Assembly (NCBI GenBank): GCA_900553105.1
Contig: USCE01000004.1
Coordinates: forward strand, 1-36,861
DNA: 36,861 nucleotides
Direction: 5' to 3'
From: an uncultured Sutterella sp.
Lineage (GTDB): Bacteria > Pseudomonadota > Gammaproteobacteria > Burkholderiales > Burkholderiaceae_F
Positions within the stretch are counted from its first letter, which is position 1. The number at the start of each line of letters is the position of its first letter. The position numbers and the translations under genes were made by a program. Below the pieces are notes generated by a model. The model was not told the origin of the DNA, searched no databases, and was given only the letters and a program-made list of their open reading frames with translations. Positions 7,829-16,018 of this stretch are shown piece by piece.

Positions 7829-8329
7829 ATGAGTATGGAAAAACCTCATCGTCACGGTCGAGGCGCTCGCTCGCTCTCGCGCCAATTTGCGCTTTTAGGT
7901 GTTTATCAATGGTTGGTCAGCGGAGCCGATGCGGCTACGATCGAACGGACGCTGTTGAGCGTGTTAAGTGATGACGGCGAACCGGTGGCCGGGGCGACGA
8001 TTGATGCTGGCGACTTCGAACGTTGCGACAAGCGTCATTTCAGTGAATTGTTAGCCGGCGTTATTAATCACGCCGAAACATTGCAGCAATTGATTGCTTC
8101 GCACATTGACCGTGATCTTTTGCGATTGTCCTTGGTTGAACGAAGCGTATTGATGCTTGCGGCCTATGAGCTGAAGTGGCATTTGGAAATCCCTTATGCG
8201 GTCGTGATTAACGAGGCGGTGGAGTTGTCCAAACAATTCGGTGCCGCAGAGGGTTTTCGCTATGTTAACGGTGTGCTCGACAAAGTGGCTGCAGAAGTAC
8301 GCGCTACCGAAGTAGGAGCTAAAAAATAA
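7829..8329 (+). CDS. nusB: Transcription antitermination factor NusB
   Basis: An RNA-binding protein that joins NusE at boxA sequences to promote antitermination, chiefly on rRNA operons. The 166-residue product begins with a basic arm (HRHGRGARSLSRQFALLGVYQW), typical of NusB. It contains DRDLLRLSLVERSVLMLAAYEL and PYAVVINEAVELSKQFGAAEGFRYVNGVLD, the most conserved helical blocks. It is 2 bases after ribH copy 2, so translational coupling is likely. A start at 7835 is possible but the first ATG is kept. Confidence 0.96.
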   Translation: MSMEKPHRHGRGARSLSRQFALLGVYQWLVSGADAATIERTLLSVLSDDGEPVAGATIDAGDFERCDKRHFSELLAGVINHAETLQQLIASHIDRDLLRLSLVERSVLMLAAYELKWHLEIPYAVVINEAVELSKQFGAAEGFRYVNGVLDKVAAEVRATEVGAKK

Positions 8330-8333
8330 GTCT

Positions 8334-9314
8334 ATGGGCCAGTGCCCTTCTGAATTTGATCTCATCGAACGCTATTTCTCCTTGGGAGTGCCCAGTCGGT
8401 GGCCCTCTCAAGGAATCGGTGATGATTGCGCCATCATTTCCATCGGACATTCAAATGTTGCCGTGACAACGGACACGTTGGCAATAGGTACTCATTTTTT
8501 ATTTGATGTAGATCCCTTTACCGCAGGCTACAAAGCTTTAGCGGTTAATTTAAGTGACTTGGCGGCTGCCGCTGCTACTCCTCGAGTTTTTTTTCTTGCG
8601 TTATCCCTGAATAAGGCCGATGAAGTTTGGGTAGAACGATTCTCGTCCGGGTTAAAAAAGTGCGCCTTGCAGTACGGCTGTGCTCTGCTCGGAGGGGATA
8701 CGACTCGCACGACTTTCATCGGCCAGGAACGTGCGCCGATCACAATGACGATTACCGCCATGGGAGAGGTACAAAAAGGGTTGATGAGAAGCGGCGCCAA
8801 GGTTGGTGATGATATTTGGGTAAGCGGCACGTTAGGCGATGCCTATGCGGCATTGATGCTTAGAACGGGTGTCTGGCAAGGGACTTGTTCCCAATATTTG
8901 GCCCAACGGATGGATTTGCCGACGCCGCGAGTCGCGTTGGGGCAGTTTTTGCAATGTTGTGCAACGGCCTGTGCCGACGTTTCTGACGGTTTTTTGCAAG
9001 ACTTAGGGCATATTCTTGAACGATCTGCCGTCGGGGCAGAGGTTAACGTTGATGCTTGTGCTGTCAGTGATGATTTAAAGGCGTTCGGACCAGAGCGCAT
9101 TCGGCAGGCGCAATTGGCCGGGGGCGACGACTATGAACTCGTATGGACAGCGCCGACTCAAGCTCGCGGGGCAATTGAAGCCTTTGCTAAAGATTCGGCG
9201 ATGATTGTCTCGCGTGTCGGCACGATTACGGCTGAGGCTACTTTGAAATTAGTTGATGTGTCAGGGGCCTCTGTTTGCAACACCTACCACGGATTTGATC
9301 ATTTTGATCAGTAG
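8334..9314 (+). CDS. thiL: Thiamine-monophosphate kinase
   Basis: Phosphorylates thiamine monophosphate to thiamine diphosphate with ATP. The 326-residue product of the PurM/ThiL fold shows GIGDDCAI, TTDTLAIGTHF, the helix KALAVNLSDLAAAAATP, GGDTTRT, SGTLGDAYAAL, ADVSDGF and GGDDYELVW in the expected order. The ATG at 8334 is 4 bases after the nusB stop, and the only Shine-Dalgarno-like AGGAG is about 16 bases upstream, so coupling to nusB translation is plausible. Its stop abuts the pgpA start. Confidence 0.96.
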   Translation: MGQCPSEFDLIERYFSLGVPSRWPSQGIGDDCAIISIGHSNVAVTTDTLAIGTHFLFDVDPFTAGYKALAVNLSDLAAAAATPRVFFLALSLNKADEVWVERFSSGLKKCALQYGCALLGGDTTRTTFIGQERAPITMTITAMGEVQKGLMRSGAKVGDDIWVSGTLGDAYAALMLRTGVWQGTCSQYLAQRMDLPTPRVALGQFLQCCATACADVSDGFLQDLGHILERSAVGAEVNVDACAVSDDLKAFGPERIRQAQLAGGDDYELVWTAPTQARGAIEAFAKDSAMIVSRVGTITAEATLKLVDVSGASVCNTYHGFDHFDQ

Positions 9315-9842
9315 ATGATGTTTGAAAAATACAGTCCGGACAATCCGGTTAATAAAGTTAAAGTGACGGCGGGATTTGCTTTCTCACACCCTGCTCATAT
9401 GATTGCCACGTTCTTCGGTGCAGGGCTCATTCATCCCGGCCCCGGCACTTGGGGCACATTAGCCGGTTGGCTGGTTTTTGTGCTTTGGGGTGGTTTTTTG
9501 AGTTACGAAGTTTGGTTTGCTACCGTTGTCATCACTTTTTTCATAGGAGCCTGGGCCAGTGCTGTGACTTCCGATCACTTAGGGGTGCAAGATCACGGAT
9601 CGATTGTCATTGATGAAGTATTTGCCATTTGGTTAGTGCTTTTGATGGTACCGCCGACGCTGGTGTGGCAGATCGCGGCTTTTGTGGCGTTTCGTGTCTT
9701 TGATATTGTGAAATGTCCTCCTGCAGATTACTTTGACAAAAAGATGAAAAACGGTTTCGGCATCATGTTTGATGATGCTATTGCTGCTTTTTATGCCTGG
9801 CTCCTTCTTCTGGCCGTGATGACTTTGATCAATTGGTTTTAA
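9315..9842 (+). CDS. pgpA: Phosphatidylglycerophosphatase A
   Basis: A membrane enzyme removing the phosphate from phosphatidylglycerol phosphate. The 175-residue product has the family motifs HPGPGTWGTLAGW near residue 41, DHGSIVIDEVFAIW (acidic metal-binding cluster), FDIVKCPPADYFD and GFGIMFDDAIAAF. Several hydrophobic segments lie between these and at the C-terminus. It begins at the ATGATG directly after the thiL TAG. thiL-pgpA-pncC is a widespread proteobacterial gene string. Confidence 0.95.
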   Translation: MMFEKYSPDNPVNKVKVTAGFAFSHPAHMIATFFGAGLIHPGPGTWGTLAGWLVFVLWGGFLSYEVWFATVVITFFIGAWASAVTSDHLGVQDHGSIVIDEVFAIWLVLLMVPPTLVWQIAAFVAFRVFDIVKCPPADYFDKKMKNGFGIMFDDAIAAFYAWLLLLAVMTLINWF

Positions 9843-9845
9843 TTT

Positions 9846-10328
9846 ATGGCACGTATCGCAGAACTTTCAAAGCAATTAGGAGAAGTCGCTTTGTCGCAAG
9901 GTGTACTGATTGCTACTGCCGAATCTTGTACTGCAGGCGCAATTGCGGCAGCAATTACAGACACTGCCGGTTCAAGCGCCTGGTTTGACGCAGGTTTTGT
10001 CACCTACAGTGTCGAGGCTAAGCAGACGATGTTAGGTGTCAGTGCTCTGACGCTCAAACAATTTGGTGCGGTCAGCCAAGAGTGCGCATCGGAAATGACA
10101 GCGGGAGCCTTGGCTCACAGTCTTGCCGATGTCGCAGTGGCTGTGACCGGAATTGCCGGACCGAGCGGTGAAGAACCCGGCAAACCCGTCGGGACCGTTT
10201 TTATTGCTTGGCAACGACGCGGGGCGGTGGCGCTTGTAAAGCGTTTACAATTTAAGGGAGATCGTTTGTCGGTGCGAGCTCAAACGGTTGAAGAAGCCCT
10301 TTCAGGTTTAATTACTATTCTCTCGTAA
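9846..10328 (+). CDS. pncC: Nicotinamide-nucleotide amidase (CinA C-terminal domain protein)
   Basis: Hydrolyses nicotinamide mononucleotide to nicotinic acid mononucleotide in the pyridine nucleotide salvage cycle. The 160-residue stand-alone domain shows TAESCTAG near residue 25, GFVTYSVEAK, AVTGIAGPSG and KPVGTVFIAW. It lacks the N-terminal MoCF-like domain of full-length CinA, like the E. coli YgaD type. It begins 4 bases after pgpA. The nicotinamidase-like gene at 35955 belongs to the same pathway by fold but appears inactive. Confidence 0.94.
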   Translation: MARIAELSKQLGEVALSQGVLIATAESCTAGAIAAAITDTAGSSAWFDAGFVTYSVEAKQTMLGVSALTLKQFGAVSQECASEMTAGALAHSLADVAVAVTGIAGPSGEEPGKPVGTVFIAWQRRGAVALVKRLQFKGDRLSVRAQTVEEALSGLITILS

Positions 10329-10346
10329 TCATCGGTGCATTGAAAA

Positions 10347-11672
10347 ATGGATAATTGGTTTAATGTTCTCTGTCTTTTAGTGTTAATTCTTTTAAACGGC
10401 GCTTTCGCTATGAGTGAAATTGCGCTTGTGACAAGCCGTAAAGCACGTCTTCAAGTAAAAATTGATGAAGGAAACAGTGGTGCCAAAGTAGCATTAAAAC
10501 TCAATGAAGAACCCACACGGGCCTTGTCAGCTATTCAAGTGGGTATTACTTCCATCGGCATTCTCTCCGGTATTGTGGGCGAAGCGGCGCTTGCTACCCC
10601 TGTTGCGGCGTGGTTGACGGAAAACTTTGCAGTAGAAGCTAATACTGCCCGCGGTTTGGGCCTTTTGTTAGTGGTGGTGTTGGTGACCTACTTCTCAATT
10701 GTTTTAGGAGAATTGGTGCCGAAACGCTTAGGGCAAATGAATCCTGAGGGGGTTGCCTGTCGTATTGCCTCTCCCATTAATATTCTTGCCGTTTTAATGG
10801 CACCTTTTGTGAAATTACTCTCAGTTTCTACGGACACTTTGTTGCGACTGACCGGAAAAAACACTGATGAAGAGCCCGCCGTGACTGAGGAGGAAATTCA
10901 CGCCATGATTGAAGAAGGCAGCGAGGCCGGTACGATCGAAGAGCAGGAACGCGACATGGTGCGAAATATATTTCGTTTGGATGATCGCACAATCGGTACA
11001 TTAATGACACCACGCAGCGAAGTGGAATGGATCGATTTGCAGGATAACGTCAAGGACAATATTCGAAAATTGCTGACATCTAAGCACTCGCGTTTACCGG
11101 TGGCCGACGGCTCCTTGGATGATATTAAAGGCTTTTGCTCCACGCGTTTTCTGTTACAGCAAATTGTTGAAGGCGGGGAGGTGGATTTCACGCATAACAT
11201 CATGCCGGCCGTTTATGTGCCGGAGTCATTGACCGGTCTGGAGCTTTTGGAAAATTTCCGTGAAAATGACGTACCGCTTGCGATCGTGGTGGACGAGTAC
11301 GGTTCTGTGCAAGGTTTGGTAAGCCCTCGTGACGTTTTGGAAGCAATTGCAGGTGAATTTAAGAACCTTCAGGAAGATGAATGGGCTGTTCAAAGAGAGG
11401 ACGGCTCTTGGTTGGTCGACGGCATGATGCCCGTGCCGGAACTAAAAGACCAATTGGACTTGAAGGTATTGCCTAAGGAAGAAGAAGGACGTTACAACAC
11501 GCTGGCCGGTATGATCATGTGGATGACGGGGCATTTGCCGAAGACTGGAGATGTTGTTACTTGGGACGGGTGGCGCTTCGAAGTAATCGATATGGACGGA
11601 CGTCGAATCGATAAGGTATTGGTCTCGGAAATAGAGTCTAAAGAGCAAGAACAAACTCAAGAAAAATCTTAA
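10347..11672 (+). CDS. CNNM/CBS/CorC-HlyC domain membrane protein
   Basis: An inner-membrane protein of 441 residues of the family annotated as hemolysin-C-like or magnesium/cobalt efflux. Domains in order: an N-terminal CNNM (DUF21) membrane region with about four hydrophobic segments up to residue 155 (GAFAMSEIALVTSRKARL and LGELVPKRLG are conserved), a tandem CBS pair from about residue 215 (IGTLMTPRSEVEWIDL, KHSRLPVADGSLDDIKG, DEYGSVQGLVSPRDVLEAIAGE), and a C-terminal CorC/HlyC domain (EGRYNTLAGMIMW). The family is implicated in divalent cation transport or leak tolerance; hemolysin is a historical misnomer. A hairpin follows it. Confidence 0.92.
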   Translation: MDNWFNVLCLLVLILLNGAFAMSEIALVTSRKARLQVKIDEGNSGAKVALKLNEEPTRALSAIQVGITSIGILSGIVGEAALATPVAAWLTENFAVEANTARGLGLLLVVVLVTYFSIVLGELVPKRLGQMNPEGVACRIASPINILAVLMAPFVKLLSVSTDTLLRLTGKNTDEEPAVTEEEIHAMIEEGSEAGTIEEQERDMVRNIFRLDDRTIGTLMTPRSEVEWIDLQDNVKDNIRKLLTSKHSRLPVADGSLDDIKGFCSTRFLLQQIVEGGEVDFTHNIMPAVYVPESLTGLELLENFRENDVPLAIVVDEYGSVQGLVSPRDVLEAIAGEFKNLQEDEWAVQREDGSWLVDGMMPVPELKDQLDLKVLPKEEEGRYNTLAGMIMWMTGHLPKTGDVVTWDGWRFEVIDMDGRRIDKVLVSEIESKEQEQTQEKS

Positions 11673-11680
11673 AGTGTTTT

Positions 11681-11708
11681 AGGGGCTTGCGTTAAAACGC
11701 AAGCCCTT
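11681..11708 (+). terminator. Stem-loop after the CNNM/CBS gene
   Basis: AGGGGCTTGCG (11681-11691) pairs with CGCAAGCCCTT (11698-11708) across a TTAAAA loop. No T-run follows, so it may need Rho or only protect the 3' end, but its position fits the end of the rib-to-CBS gene run. Confidence 0.55.
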
Positions 11709-11795
11709 AAACTATCTCAATAGCCAGGTCCTATTGACCCGTTTGAGTCTAACTTTTGTTAACAGACGCGGATATAAGAATGCGATAATATAAAT

Positions 11796-11814
11796 AGAAA
11801 TGAAAATCATTATT
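11796..11814 (+). promoter_or_regulatory. Fur-box-like operator at the ahpC leader
   Basis: AGAAATGAAAATCATTATT matches the 19-base Fur consensus GATAATGATAATCATTATC at 14 positions, with the right half nearly perfect. It starts just downstream of AT-rich -10-like sequence (GATAATATAAAT, 11784 on) and ends 16 bases before the ahpC ATG, where a bound repressor would block transcription. Confidence 0.5.
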
Positions 11815-11829
11815 AATAAGGAGTTAGAC

Positions 11830-12393
11830 ATGTCTTTATTGAACACTCAAATCAAACCCTTCGCTTGTGAAGCGTTCATCAACGGTCGCTTCGAGAAAAT
11901 TACGCACGAAAGTCTTTTAGGTCACTGGTCAGTCGTGTTTTTCTACCCAGCTGACTTTACCTTTGTTTGTCCGACCGAGCTTGAAGACTTGGCGGAAAAC
12001 TATGAAACATTCAAAAAAATGGGGGTTGAAATCTATGCCGTGAGTTGTGATACGCACTTCACGCACATGGCCTGGCATGAATCTTCTCCTGCCGTTGGCA
12101 AGGTTCAATTCCCGATGTTGGGTGACTGCACGAAAGAAATCGCTCGCAATTTCGATGTGCTGATTGAGGCAGACGGCATGGCCGAGCGCGGAACGTTCGT
12201 GATTAATCCCGAAGGCAAGATTGTGGTGATGGAGCATCACGACGGCGGAATCGGTCGTGATGCAGTTGAACTTTTGCGCAAGGTTCAGGCCGCACAATAT
12301 GTAGCAGCGAACCCCGGCGAAGTCTGTCCGGCTAAGTGGACGCCCGGTAAAAAGACCTTAAAGCCTTCGGCAGAGTTGGTCGGAAAGATCTAA
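11830..12393 (+). CDS. ahpC: Alkyl hydroperoxide reductase C (2-Cys peroxiredoxin)
   Basis: Reduces hydrogen peroxide and organic peroxides in the cytoplasm. The 187-residue thioredoxin-fold protein has the peroxidatic Cys47 in FTFVCPTE and the resolving Cys166 in GEVCPAKW, so it is a typical 2-Cys AhpC. The conserved block HHDGGIGRDAVELLRK precedes the C-terminal arm. The ATG at 11830 follows AAGGAG; the in-frame ATG at 11800 lies inside the operator. No ahpF is adjacent, so the reducing partner is encoded elsewhere. A Fur-like site suggests iron-dependent control. Confidence 0.97.
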   Translation: MSLLNTQIKPFACEAFINGRFEKITHESLLGHWSVVFFYPADFTFVCPTELEDLAENYETFKKMGVEIYAVSCDTHFTHMAWHESSPAVGKVQFPMLGDCTKEIARNFDVLIEADGMAERGTFVINPEGKIVVMEHHDGGIGRDAVELLRKVQAAQYVAANPGEVCPAKWTPGKKTLKPSAELVGKI

Positions 12394-12408
12394 TAAATTG
12401 AGCAAAAA

Positions 12409-12432
12409 GACGGCCGACATTGATCGGCCGTC
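12409..12432 (-). terminator. Terminator hairpin between ahpC and the cupin pseudogene
   Basis: A perfect 9-bp stem, GACGGCCGA (12409-12417) with TCGGCCGTC (12424-12432). Read leftward it ends in CTTTTTGC, a good intrinsic terminator for the leftward cupin copy. Read rightward it lacks a T-run but could still help end ahpC transcripts. Confidence 0.7.
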
Positions 12433-12446
12433 GTCATGAAGTTATA

Positions 12447-12895
12447 TTGAATTGTTGCGTAATCGGTATCCGAGACCGGTTCAAGCCACTCGGCGCGAGA
12501 GCCTTCAACCGGCACGTTAAGTGCTAAATGAGCAAGCTAGCTTTTCGCCGTTACTCCAAACCAGTGCTTGCCCTTTCCCTGCAATGTATATGGAGTCGCC
12601 AGCCTTTAGACGTTTAGCGGGGACGCCCTATTCTTGATAAAAACTCTCACCGTCCATGACAAGCAAACTTTGTCTGTTTTCATGGTGAATATGCCGATTG
12701 TTGCGACATTCGGGTTCAAAAGTGACGTTGGCAAGGCGCACTTCTTGAGAATTAAGCGACTGAAGGAAGCTTTTTCTGCTGAAGTACTGGTCCAAAACCC
12801 TATTTAGTAGACCTTTGGCGAAAGGCCCGACTTGAGGGGGGGGCGGCTGCGTTGGCTACCAAAGACAATCCTAAAAAGTTAATAGAGCAAGGGAC
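12447..12895 (-). pseudogene. Decayed paralogue of the adjacent exported cupin gene
   Basis: Leftward translation aligns along its length with the intact cupin at 13089-13550. Matching segments include QVGPFA, ANVTFEPECRNN, HIHH, FYQE, RLKAGD, KHW and EGSRAEWLEPVSD. Disruptions seen directly are a Trp-to-stop change (GAATAG where the intact copy reads GAGTGG), a one-base frameshift between the RLKAGD and KHW segments, a second TAG at the Ser-Trp-Phe position, and loss of the original stop. A run of eight Gs at 12836-12843 marks another probable slip after the signal-peptide-like remnant LGLSLVANAAA. This is an old tandem duplicate, not a sequencing error, because several independent lesions are present. 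Confidence 0.88.
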
Positions 12896-13035
12896 TTGAG
12901 ACGCCTGGTTCGCTCATTAAAAGCAACGGTGTTTTGTTGTTTTAATTATTCGAGAGTAGCCGAAGGCTAAATTGTCGAAATCAAGAAGCTTTTTGCCAAT
13001 TATGTTCAGTGTTGTCAGAAATGATGGGGAAAAAT

Positions 13036-13071
13036 AACCTGCCCCTCAAGCATTGCTTGTTGAGGCAGGTT
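13036..13071 (-). terminator. Terminator of the intact cupin gene
   Basis: AACCTGCC..TCAA (13036-13049, two extra Cs bulged) pairs with TTGAGGCAGGTT (13060-13071). Read leftward the stem is followed by ATTTTTC, giving an intrinsic terminator 18 bases past the cupin stop. Confidence 0.7.
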
Positions 13072-13088
13072 AATAAGACAATCAGGGC

Positions 13089-13550
13089 TTATTGGATTTT
13101 TTTGTACTCTTCATCAGAGACGGGTTCGAGCCATTCATTGGAAGCGCCTTCGGCAGGTACTTCAATCGAGATGTGCGCAAACCAGCTCGTTGCTGTTGCA
13201 CCGTGCCAATGTTTGACTTCAGGGGCAATATTGACAACATCACCAGCCTTTAAGCGCTGAGGGGCTTTGCCCCACTCTTGATAAAAACCCTCTCCACCCG
13301 TGACTAACAGAATTTGTCCGCCATTGTGATGAATATGCCAGTTGTTGCGGCATCCCGGCTCAAAGGTCACGTTAGCGGTTGATACACCTTGTGTTGTGAG
13401 ACGATTTAAGTAGCTATTGCCGGTGAAGTACTGGGCATAAGCCGTGTTAGGCTCTCCTACGGCAAAGGGACCGACTTGTTGAGGTTCAGCGGCCATCGCG
13501 CTGGATGCCCCGACGGAGGCCGAGCAGGCTGCACAGATTTCCATTTTCAT
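13089..13550 (-). CDS. Cupin-domain protein, probably exported
   Basis: A 153-residue single-domain cupin. The first cupin motif is seen at RNNWHIHHNGGQILLVTGGEG (metal-binding His pair) and the second at VNIAPEVKHWHGA. Such cupins often sit beside carboxymuconolactone-decarboxylase and aldo/keto reductase genes, both of which occur in this window. The ATG at 13550 follows AAGGAATACT. The N-terminus ends in an Ala-x-Ala-like site (AMAAE) as a signal peptide would, but the preceding stretch MKMEICAACSASVGASS is weakly hydrophobic and has two cysteines, so export is uncertain. Substrate unknown. Confidence 0.85.
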   Translation of the reverse strand: MKMEICAACSASVGASSAMAAEPQQVGPFAVGEPNTAYAQYFTGNSYLNRLTTQGVSTANVTFEPGCRNNWHIHHNGGQILLVTGGEGFYQEWGKAPQRLKAGDVVNIAPEVKHWHGATATSWFAHISIEVPAEGASNEWLEPVSDEEYKKIQ

Positions 13551-13644
13551 AGTATTCCTTTGTTTGTGATTGGAGAAAAACATTGGAGTTTGGCGTTAAT
13601 GTAGGCCAATTTCTCCGGAAAAGTCTGCAAAAAGTCATCGCATA

Positions 13645-13680
13645 TTTGCCTGAAACTCTATAGAGAAAGTTTCAGGCAAA
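13645..13680. repeat. 13-bp perfect inverted repeat
   Basis: TTTGCCTGAAACT (13645-13657) and AGTTTCAGGCAAA (13668-13680) form a perfect hairpin with a 10-base loop. It lies between the stop of the amidohydrolase gene and the cupin start. No T-run follows on the leftward strand, so it is either a Rho-assisted terminator of the amidohydrolase or a 3'-end stabiliser. Confidence 0.7.
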
Positions 13681-13751
13681 AAAGAAAGAAAAAATGGAAA
13701 GCGCTGTTGAGGCAATAACGCTGGCGAGGACGAAGCCTGCCCGTTTTAAGG

Positions 13752-15038
13752 TTAATGGGGCAGAGCGTTAAGACGTTGAATCATCTTGACAAAAACCTCC
13801 AGGCCGATCGGTAGGCTTTCCGTGTCTTGGATTTCGAAGTTGGCTCTGTGATGTCCTGGATGATTGCAGCCACAATAGAAAAAAACACTCTTGCCACCGT
13901 GAGATTGCACCTTCTGAGCCAGCAAAGAAAAGTCTTCGCTACCGGCTTTTTGGACGTGATCAAAGGCGCGGTAAACACCCGGGACGGTTTTGCAAACTTC
14001 GTGCAATAACAAGCACATGTCATCATCGCTGTGTATATCAACGGCCATGCCGACGATGTCAATTTTGGATTCAACACCGTAACTTTCAGCAGCGCCGTGT
14101 ACCATACGTTGAGCAGTTTCTTGCATGTAACGATTAATGTCTTGAGTTTCGCCTCGAACTTCAAATTCAATTTGACCGTTAACCGGTACGACATTGCGGC
14201 CTTCGCCGGCATGAATGGTGCCGACATTAACATTGGAGTTGCCGCTGCCGTGACGCGCAATCCCCATCAACTGTAAAGACGCTGTGCAAGCGGCCAATAA
14301 GGCGTTGCGTCCTTTTTCTGCACAAGATCCTGAGTGAGCCGGCGTGCCTTTAAAAGTTGCGTTCATTTTGGTGGTATTTAAAAAGCCCGAACGAACGATC
14401 GCGATTTCATGAAGCTTTGCGGTAATGCCGAGGTGAGCACCTAAAATGAAATCGACATCATCAAGATTGTCAGAGTAGGCAATGCCGGCTGCGCCTTTCG
14501 TACCTTCTTCGGCCGGCTGGAAGATAAGTTTTATTGTGCCGCAAAGCTCCTTGGCATTGTCTTTAACCCAATGCGCTACAGCCAGCCCCATAGCCGCGTG
14601 TCCGTCATGGCCGCAAGCGTGCATTAAACCGCGTCGAATAGAATCAAAACCCTCGCGATGCGCTTCGTTGTTGTCGGTATGGTCTTCCTCAACATTGACG
14701 CAATCAATATCAAAACGAAGGGCTGTTACAGGGCCCGGGCGAGGAGTTTCCCAAATGGCAAGACAGCCAGTAAACCCGTCGATTTCTCGTGCAATTTGCG
14801 GATCTAAACCTTGTTCAAGTGCCTCTTGTAAGGCGGCTTGAATCTGTTTTTCATCACGACCGAAAGCGTGCTTAATATCAAATAACGCTTTGCCAACCAC
14901 GGTTTTGAAGCCAAGCTCGCGAACACGTTGAATGATCGTTTGAGTTGTCAAAAACTCCGTCCAAGCAACTTCAGGATAACGGTGAAAGTGCCGACGCGCC
15001 TCAATCATTTCAGGGAAATAGCGGGATAACTCAGTCAT
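13752..15038 (-). CDS. M20-family amidohydrolase, AbgA-like
   Basis: A zinc-dependent amidohydrolase of 428 residues related to the A subunit of p-aminobenzoyl-glutamate hydrolase. Motifs: metal-site HACGHDGH at residues 140-147, FQPAEEG with the catalytic Glu pair, GAHLG, the dimerisation domain (FKGTPAHSG, NVGTIHAGEGRNVVP), and the C-terminal KAGSEDFSLL and CGCNHPGHH region characteristic of AbgA rather than IAA-amino-acid hydrolases. The ATG at 15038 is chosen because GAGAGG lies 8 bases upstream; a GTG at 15047 overlaps that site. No abgB or abgT is adjacent, so the substrate (folate catabolite or another N-acyl amino acid) is inferred only. Confidence 0.9.
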   Translation of the reverse strand: MTELSRYFPEMIEARRHFHRYPEVAWTEFLTTQTIIQRVRELGFKTVVGKALFDIKHAFGRDEKQIQAALQEALEQGLDPQIAREIDGFTGCLAIWETPRPGPVTALRFDIDCVNVEEDHTDNNEAHREGFDSIRRGLMHACGHDGHAAMGLAVAHWVKDNAKELCGTIKLIFQPAEEGTKGAAGIAYSDNLDDVDFILGAHLGITAKLHEIAIVRSGFLNTTKMNATFKGTPAHSGSCAEKGRNALLAACTASLQLMGIARHGSGNSNVNVGTIHAGEGRNVVPVNGQIEFEVRGETQDINRYMQETAQRMVHGAAESYGVESKIDIVGMAVDIHSDDDMCLLLHEVCKTVPGVYRAFDHVQKAGSEDFSLLAQKVQSHGGKSVFFYCGCNHPGHHRANFEIQDTESLPIGLEVFVKMIQRLNALPH

Positions 15039-15146
15039 ATTTATCACCTCTCAATTAGTCGAAGTCTTTAACGAATATTGTGTCTCTTTTGGACGTTAAA
15101 TGGAAAATTTTTTGATGAGTTGGAGAAATGTGCCGATAAAAGAAAA

Positions 15147-15175
15147 GACCTCTGTTTGATTGTCAAACAGAGGTC
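15147..15175 (-). terminator. Terminator of pyrF
   Basis: A perfect 12-bp stem, GACCTCTGTTTG (15147-15158) with CAAACAGAGGTC (15164-15175), followed leftward by TTTTCT. It lies 25 bases beyond the pyrF stop. Confidence 0.85.
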
Positions 15176-15199
15176 GAAAATGGACAAAAGACTTACTTT

Positions 15200-16018
15200 T
15201 TACAAACCACGGGCGGCGTTGATTGCGTCTCGAGTTTGTTTTGCTACGTTGGCAGCTGCTTCGCGGAAGTCTTCTCCTGAGGATGCATAAAGAATGGCCC
15301 GACTGGAGTTAATCATCATGCCGCATCGATCAGCCGTCATACCGGCATTAACACAAGCATTAATATCGCCGCCTTGAGCGCCAACGCCGGGTACAAGTAA
15401 AGGCATATCTCCTACGATGGCGCGCACTTGTGCTATTTCATTGGGATAGGTTGCTCCGACCACCAAGCCTAATTGACCGTTCAGATTCCAAGGACCGCTG
15501 GCCAACTCCGCTACGCGTTGATAGATGGGTTTACCATCGACTTGCAACATTTGAATGTCGTTGCCACCGCGGTTGGAAGTGCGACAGAGCAAGATTGCTC
15601 CCTTGTCGCGATACTCTAAGTACGGTTCAACAGAGTCAAAACCCATGTAGGGTGATAATGTGACAGCATCGGCTTTGAAGCGTTCAAAAGCTTCCTTAGC
15701 GTAGTGTTTTGCCGTTGATCCGATGTCGCCTCGTTTGGCATCAAGGACGACCGGAATATCGGGATAGTTTTTGTGAATGTACTCAATGATACCTTCGAGT
15801 TCTTCTTCGGCACCGCGCGAGGCAAAGTAGGCGATTTGGGGTTTGAAGCTACAGGCATAGTGAGCCGTTGCGTCAACGATGGCAGTACAGAAGTCAAAAA
15901 AGCACGTTTTGCTATCGGCCACGGATTGCGGAAGGCGATTGATATCAGGATCTAGCCCGACGCACAGTAATGATTGGCTTTGGTTCCAACGCTGTTTTAA
16001 AGACGCAATAAAAGACAT
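15200..16018 (-). CDS. pyrF: Orotidine 5'-phosphate decarboxylase (type 2)
   Basis: Final step of UMP synthesis. The 272-residue product has CVGLDPD at the N-terminus, the catalytic segment VVLDAKRGDIGSTAKHYA, LSPYMGFDS, LVVGATYP and LVPGVGAQGGD. Length and form match the longer type 2 enzyme found in betaproteobacteria. The ATG at 16018 follows CGAGGTTTTTGTT; the start seven codons further upstream lacks support. It is monocistronic, with its own terminator. Confidence 0.96.
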   Translation of the reverse strand: MSFIASLKQRWNQSQSLLCVGLDPDINRLPQSVADSKTCFFDFCTAIVDATAHYACSFKPQIAYFASRGAEEELEGIIEYIHKNYPDIPVVLDAKRGDIGSTAKHYAKEAFERFKADAVTLSPYMGFDSVEPYLEYRDKGAILLCRTSNRGGNDIQMLQVDGKPIYQRVAELASGPWNLNGQLGLVVGATYPNEIAQVRAIVGDMPLLVPGVGAQGGDINACVNAGMTADRCGMMINSSRAILYASSGEDFREAAANVAKQTRDAINAARGL

